Assembly (NCBI GenBank): GCA_019894735.1
Contig: JAGXOB010000003.1
Location: 5,618-69,617 of the forward strand
Length of the DNA: 64,000 nt
Source of the DNA: Promethearchaeota archaeon
GTDB taxonomy: Archaea > Asgardarchaeota > Lokiarchaeia > Sigynarchaeales > SOKP01
Direction: 5' to 3'
This document shows, piece by piece, positions 62,344 to 64,000 of the stretch (position 1 is the stretch's first letter; every line of letters begins with the position of its first letter). The notes below the pieces were generated by a model. It saw only the letters and a program-made list of their open reading frames with translations, was not told the origin of the DNA and did not search any database. The translations under genes were made by a program, and so were the position numbers.

Positions 62344-63075
62344 TTGGAGAAAGAGATATTGGGTAAAACGTACTATTCCAATAAGGGAAGCAAAGATAAC
62401 ATCATTATATCTATTGCTGGAGCACATGGAGTTGGAAAAACGACCATATTTAATCTTTTAAAAAATCACGTAGGAGATAATAATAAATTTAAATTTTTTC
62501 CCGAACGATACAAAAAAATTCCTCCTTTTCCTTTTGGATCTGAAAATAAACAGATTGCTTTCCGTAGCGAAATTCACTTTCTTCAACAGTTAATAAGGAG
62601 AAATAAAAATATTACAAATTTTGACAATCGCTTAAATGGTAGACTAATAATTTTAGATAGAGCGCCTATTTGTGTCCTAGCCTATTCTAAAAGTCTTTAC
62701 CTTAAAGAAAAGGACTATAATCTTATCCTTGATATGTATAAGTCGGTAAAGTGGAAAGAAGATTATATTATTTATCTTACGGCTCAACCGGATACGATAT
62801 TGAAAAGAATAGTTCAAAGAGGTTCTATTGATAAAATTAGAAATGAATGGAACGAGAACGATAAAAAATATTTGTTAGAAATACTCTCCTACTATAATCA
62901 GTTTCTTAACTCAGAAAATCAAACTAAAAAAGTATTTACGATCGATACAGATAAATTAACTTCGGAAGAAGTAGTAGATGAGATTAAACGAATAATTAAT
63001 GATATATCCGGATTTTCCTTCGACAAATTCGATAACGCTCCATCTACACAGAAGAATTTAAACGATTTTGTGTAA
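62344..63075 (+). CDS. P-loop kinase, deoxynucleoside kinase/thymidylate kinase-like
   Basis: 243 residues from a TTG; a second TTG at 62359 has the better ribosome site (GGAGAAAGAG at 62346-62355) and may be the real start. P-loop AGAHGVGKT is at about residues 25-33. ILDRAPICVLAYS near 107 is the dNK-type DRS/DRA motif that places the phosphoacceptor, and YIIYLTAQPDTILKRIVQRG is the lid region of TMK/dNK. The best reading is a nucleoside or nucleotide kinase. It is unrelated to its neighbours in function. Confidence 0.7.
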   Translation: MEKEILGKTYYSNKGSKDNIIISIAGAHGVGKTTIFNLLKNHVGDNNKFKFFPERYKKIPPFPFGSENKQIAFRSEIHFLQQLIRRNKNITNFDNRLNGRLIILDRAPICVLAYSKSLYLKEKDYNLILDMYKSVKWKEDYIIYLTAQPDTILKRIVQRGSIDKIRNEWNENDKKYLLEILSYYNQFLNSENQTKKVFTIDTDKLTSEEVVDEIKRIINDISGFSFDKFDNAPSTQKNLNDFV

Positions 63076-63182
63076 GAAATTATGATAAAATATATTAATC
63101 TAGATTTTATGATATAAATTAAAAGAAAATAAAAATTAATGATTTTTAATAATCTTTAATCCAAAAAGGAAACTGATTTGAT

Positions 63183-64000
63183 ATGTCGTCTCTTGTGCAA
63201 GGTATACGAGATAATATGATGAAAATCTTAAGATTCGAAGAAGATAGAACTGATTTAGAAAATCTAGCAGTATTATCTAGGGTTGGTATGAAAGTCGCTT
63301 CTGCTTTTTCATCAGAACTTGACGCAGATGCAACATCAGCTTCTAGTACTGCGTTAATTGATTTAGGATTAAGGCTAAGTGAAGCAACAGCCCATGGTGC
63401 TTTAACGGAAATAATTCTTCACAATACTTCGGGTTATAGTATTATTTTGGCAATTAACGACGAATATCTTGTATTTGGTGGGCTGAAGAATGTATATCGA
63501 ATAGGATATTACCTTGGATATTTACGTGAATTAGCTAAAAAGTTAAATATATTGATTTCCGGAGACGAAATAACTGATATGACTCTTTCTTTAGAAGAAT
63601 CAGAAAGAATTAAACTGAAGAGAGAACAAGAAGAAGAGGAAATAATTGCGATAGTAAAACCTAGCGTTGAAGAAGACAAAGCTGCTTTAGACGATTTACT
63701 AGGATTTTTAGACGATTGGGAAAAAGTAGGCACGGAAATTGAAGAAAATGAAGCTACAAATGAAAATAATGTCGTTTCGATCCCTAAATCGATTGGTTTA
63801 GAATACGAAAAACAATTGGAACATTCAACCGAAAGCAGAGAAATTCCAACCCAAGTTACCCCTACCACTGAAAGCACAGAATCACAATTTAAAGTTTATG
63901 AAGACGAGATTCCTCCAGTTCCCCTTGAAGATTACACTCCGATGGAAATTGAAGAGGACGAGAGCATTCAAGAACCTCAAATCGTCCAAGAACAACCTTT
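63183..64000 (+). CDS. Roadblock/LC7 protein with long acidic tail (C-terminus beyond right edge)
   Basis: At least 272 codons from the ATG at 63183, open to the window end. Residues ~1-125 are one roadblock/LC7 domain: helix SSLVQGIRDNMMKIL, strand/helix LAVLSRVGMKVASAFSSELD, a variable ALTEIILHNTSGYSIILAIND and EYLVFGGLK. From ~135 the chain is Glu/Pro/Thr-rich and acidic, low in hydrophobics, and presumably disordered. Such proteins usually pair with small GTPases. The tail may be a docking surface for partners. The end of the gene cannot be judged. Confidence 0.82.
   Translation, partial: MSSLVQGIRDNMMKILRFEEDRTDLENLAVLSRVGMKVASAFSSELDADATSASSTALIDLGLRLSEATAHGALTEIILHNTSGYSIILAINDEYLVFGGLKNVYRIGYYLGYLRELAKKLNILISGDEITDMTLSLEESERIKLKREQEEEEIIAIVKPSVEEDKAALDDLLGFLDDWEKVGTEIEENEATNENNVVSIPKSIGLEYEKQLEHSTESREIPTQVTPTTESTESQFKVYEDEIPPVPLEDYTPMEIEEDESIQEPQIVQEQP

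Noticed and set aside
1..64000. tRNA, rRNA, CRISPR or mobile element
   Set aside because: Every spacer over about 70 bases was read; all are AT-rich with no cloverleaf-like GC blocks, no regular repeats and no transposase or integrase frames.

Overview
This 64 kb window is AT-rich archaeal DNA and looks like an Asgard archaeon of the Lokiarchaeia (Promethearchaeota) type. The archaeal side includes tetrahydromethanopterin (H4MPT) C1 enzymes (Ftr, Mtd, Mch, an MtdA/B-like enzyme), F420-type redox proteins, Cdc48/VAT, archaemetzincin, AroB', an XPD helicase, GAN/RecJ- and beta-CASP-type nucleases, eL33, TATA boxes and many GTG/TTG starts. The eukaryote-like side includes a Rab-like GTPase, a Rag/Gtr-like GTPase, two roadblock/LC7 proteins, an ESCRT-III (Snf7) protein, a presenilin-like protease and a cross-brace zinc finger/PH-like/SHOCT protein. 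I saw no tRNA, rRNA, CRISPR array, insertion sequence or phage gene.

Layout. 1-9.8 kb: an edge-truncated GNAT acetyltransferase, a coiled-coil protein, a membrane protein, glycyl-tRNA synthetase and two glycosylated, membrane-anchored surface proteins. 9.8-16.9 kb: Ftr and Mtd, then a minus-strand gene run of two related unknown proteins, an MtdA/B-like dehydrogenase, Cdc48 and a small unknown. 17.2-22.6 kb: a hydrogenase operon whose first gene fuses a winged helix to HdrA and MvhD, followed by small and large [NiFe] subunits and a broken-looking gene. 22.5-24.2 kb: Rag-like GTPase and adenine phosphoribosyltransferase. 24.3-28.7 kb: glycine cleavage operon gcvT-gcvH-gcvPA-gcvPB. 28.7-36.7 kb: two purine/MTA phosphorylases, beta-CASP nuclease, DHH phosphoesterase, Mch, unknowns and a flavin-binding protein. 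36.9-46.1 kb: glycosyltransferase, archaemetzincin, presenilin-like protease, hydroxyacyl-CoA dehydrogenase, a small HTH protein, radical SAM/SPASM protein, roadblock protein, FrhB-like protein, Rab-like GTPase and a membrane protein. 46.2-53.3 kb: XPD helicase, glycogen synthase, secernin-like peptidase, ceramidase-like hydrolase and eL33. 53.4-64 kb: zinc finger/PH-like protein, ESCRT-III, AroB', QueD, an SDR-QueC fusion, GH57, a zinc ribbon/CPBP membrane protein, a nucleoside-kinase-like protein and an edge-truncated roadblock protein.

How the genes fit together. Ftr, Mch, Mtd and the MtdA/B-like enzyme cover the formyl-, methenyl- and methylene-H4MPT steps, and the glycine cleavage genes add or withdraw C1 units at the methylene level. 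The Mvh-HdrA module can link H2 to electron-bifurcating redox chemistry, and the FrhB-like protein can link F420H2 to iron-sulfur carriers. GT4, glycogen synthase and GH57 suggest surface glycans and a storage polysaccharide. GTPases, roadblock proteins, ESCRT-III and the zinc finger/PH-like protein suggest membrane-associated regulation. The most unusual items are the winged-helix-HdrA-MvhD fusion with an extension-free hydrogenase large subunit, the SDR-QueC fusion, the zinc finger/PH-like/SHOCT protein next to ESCRT-III, and a Rag-like GTPase whose only sensible start is ATA.
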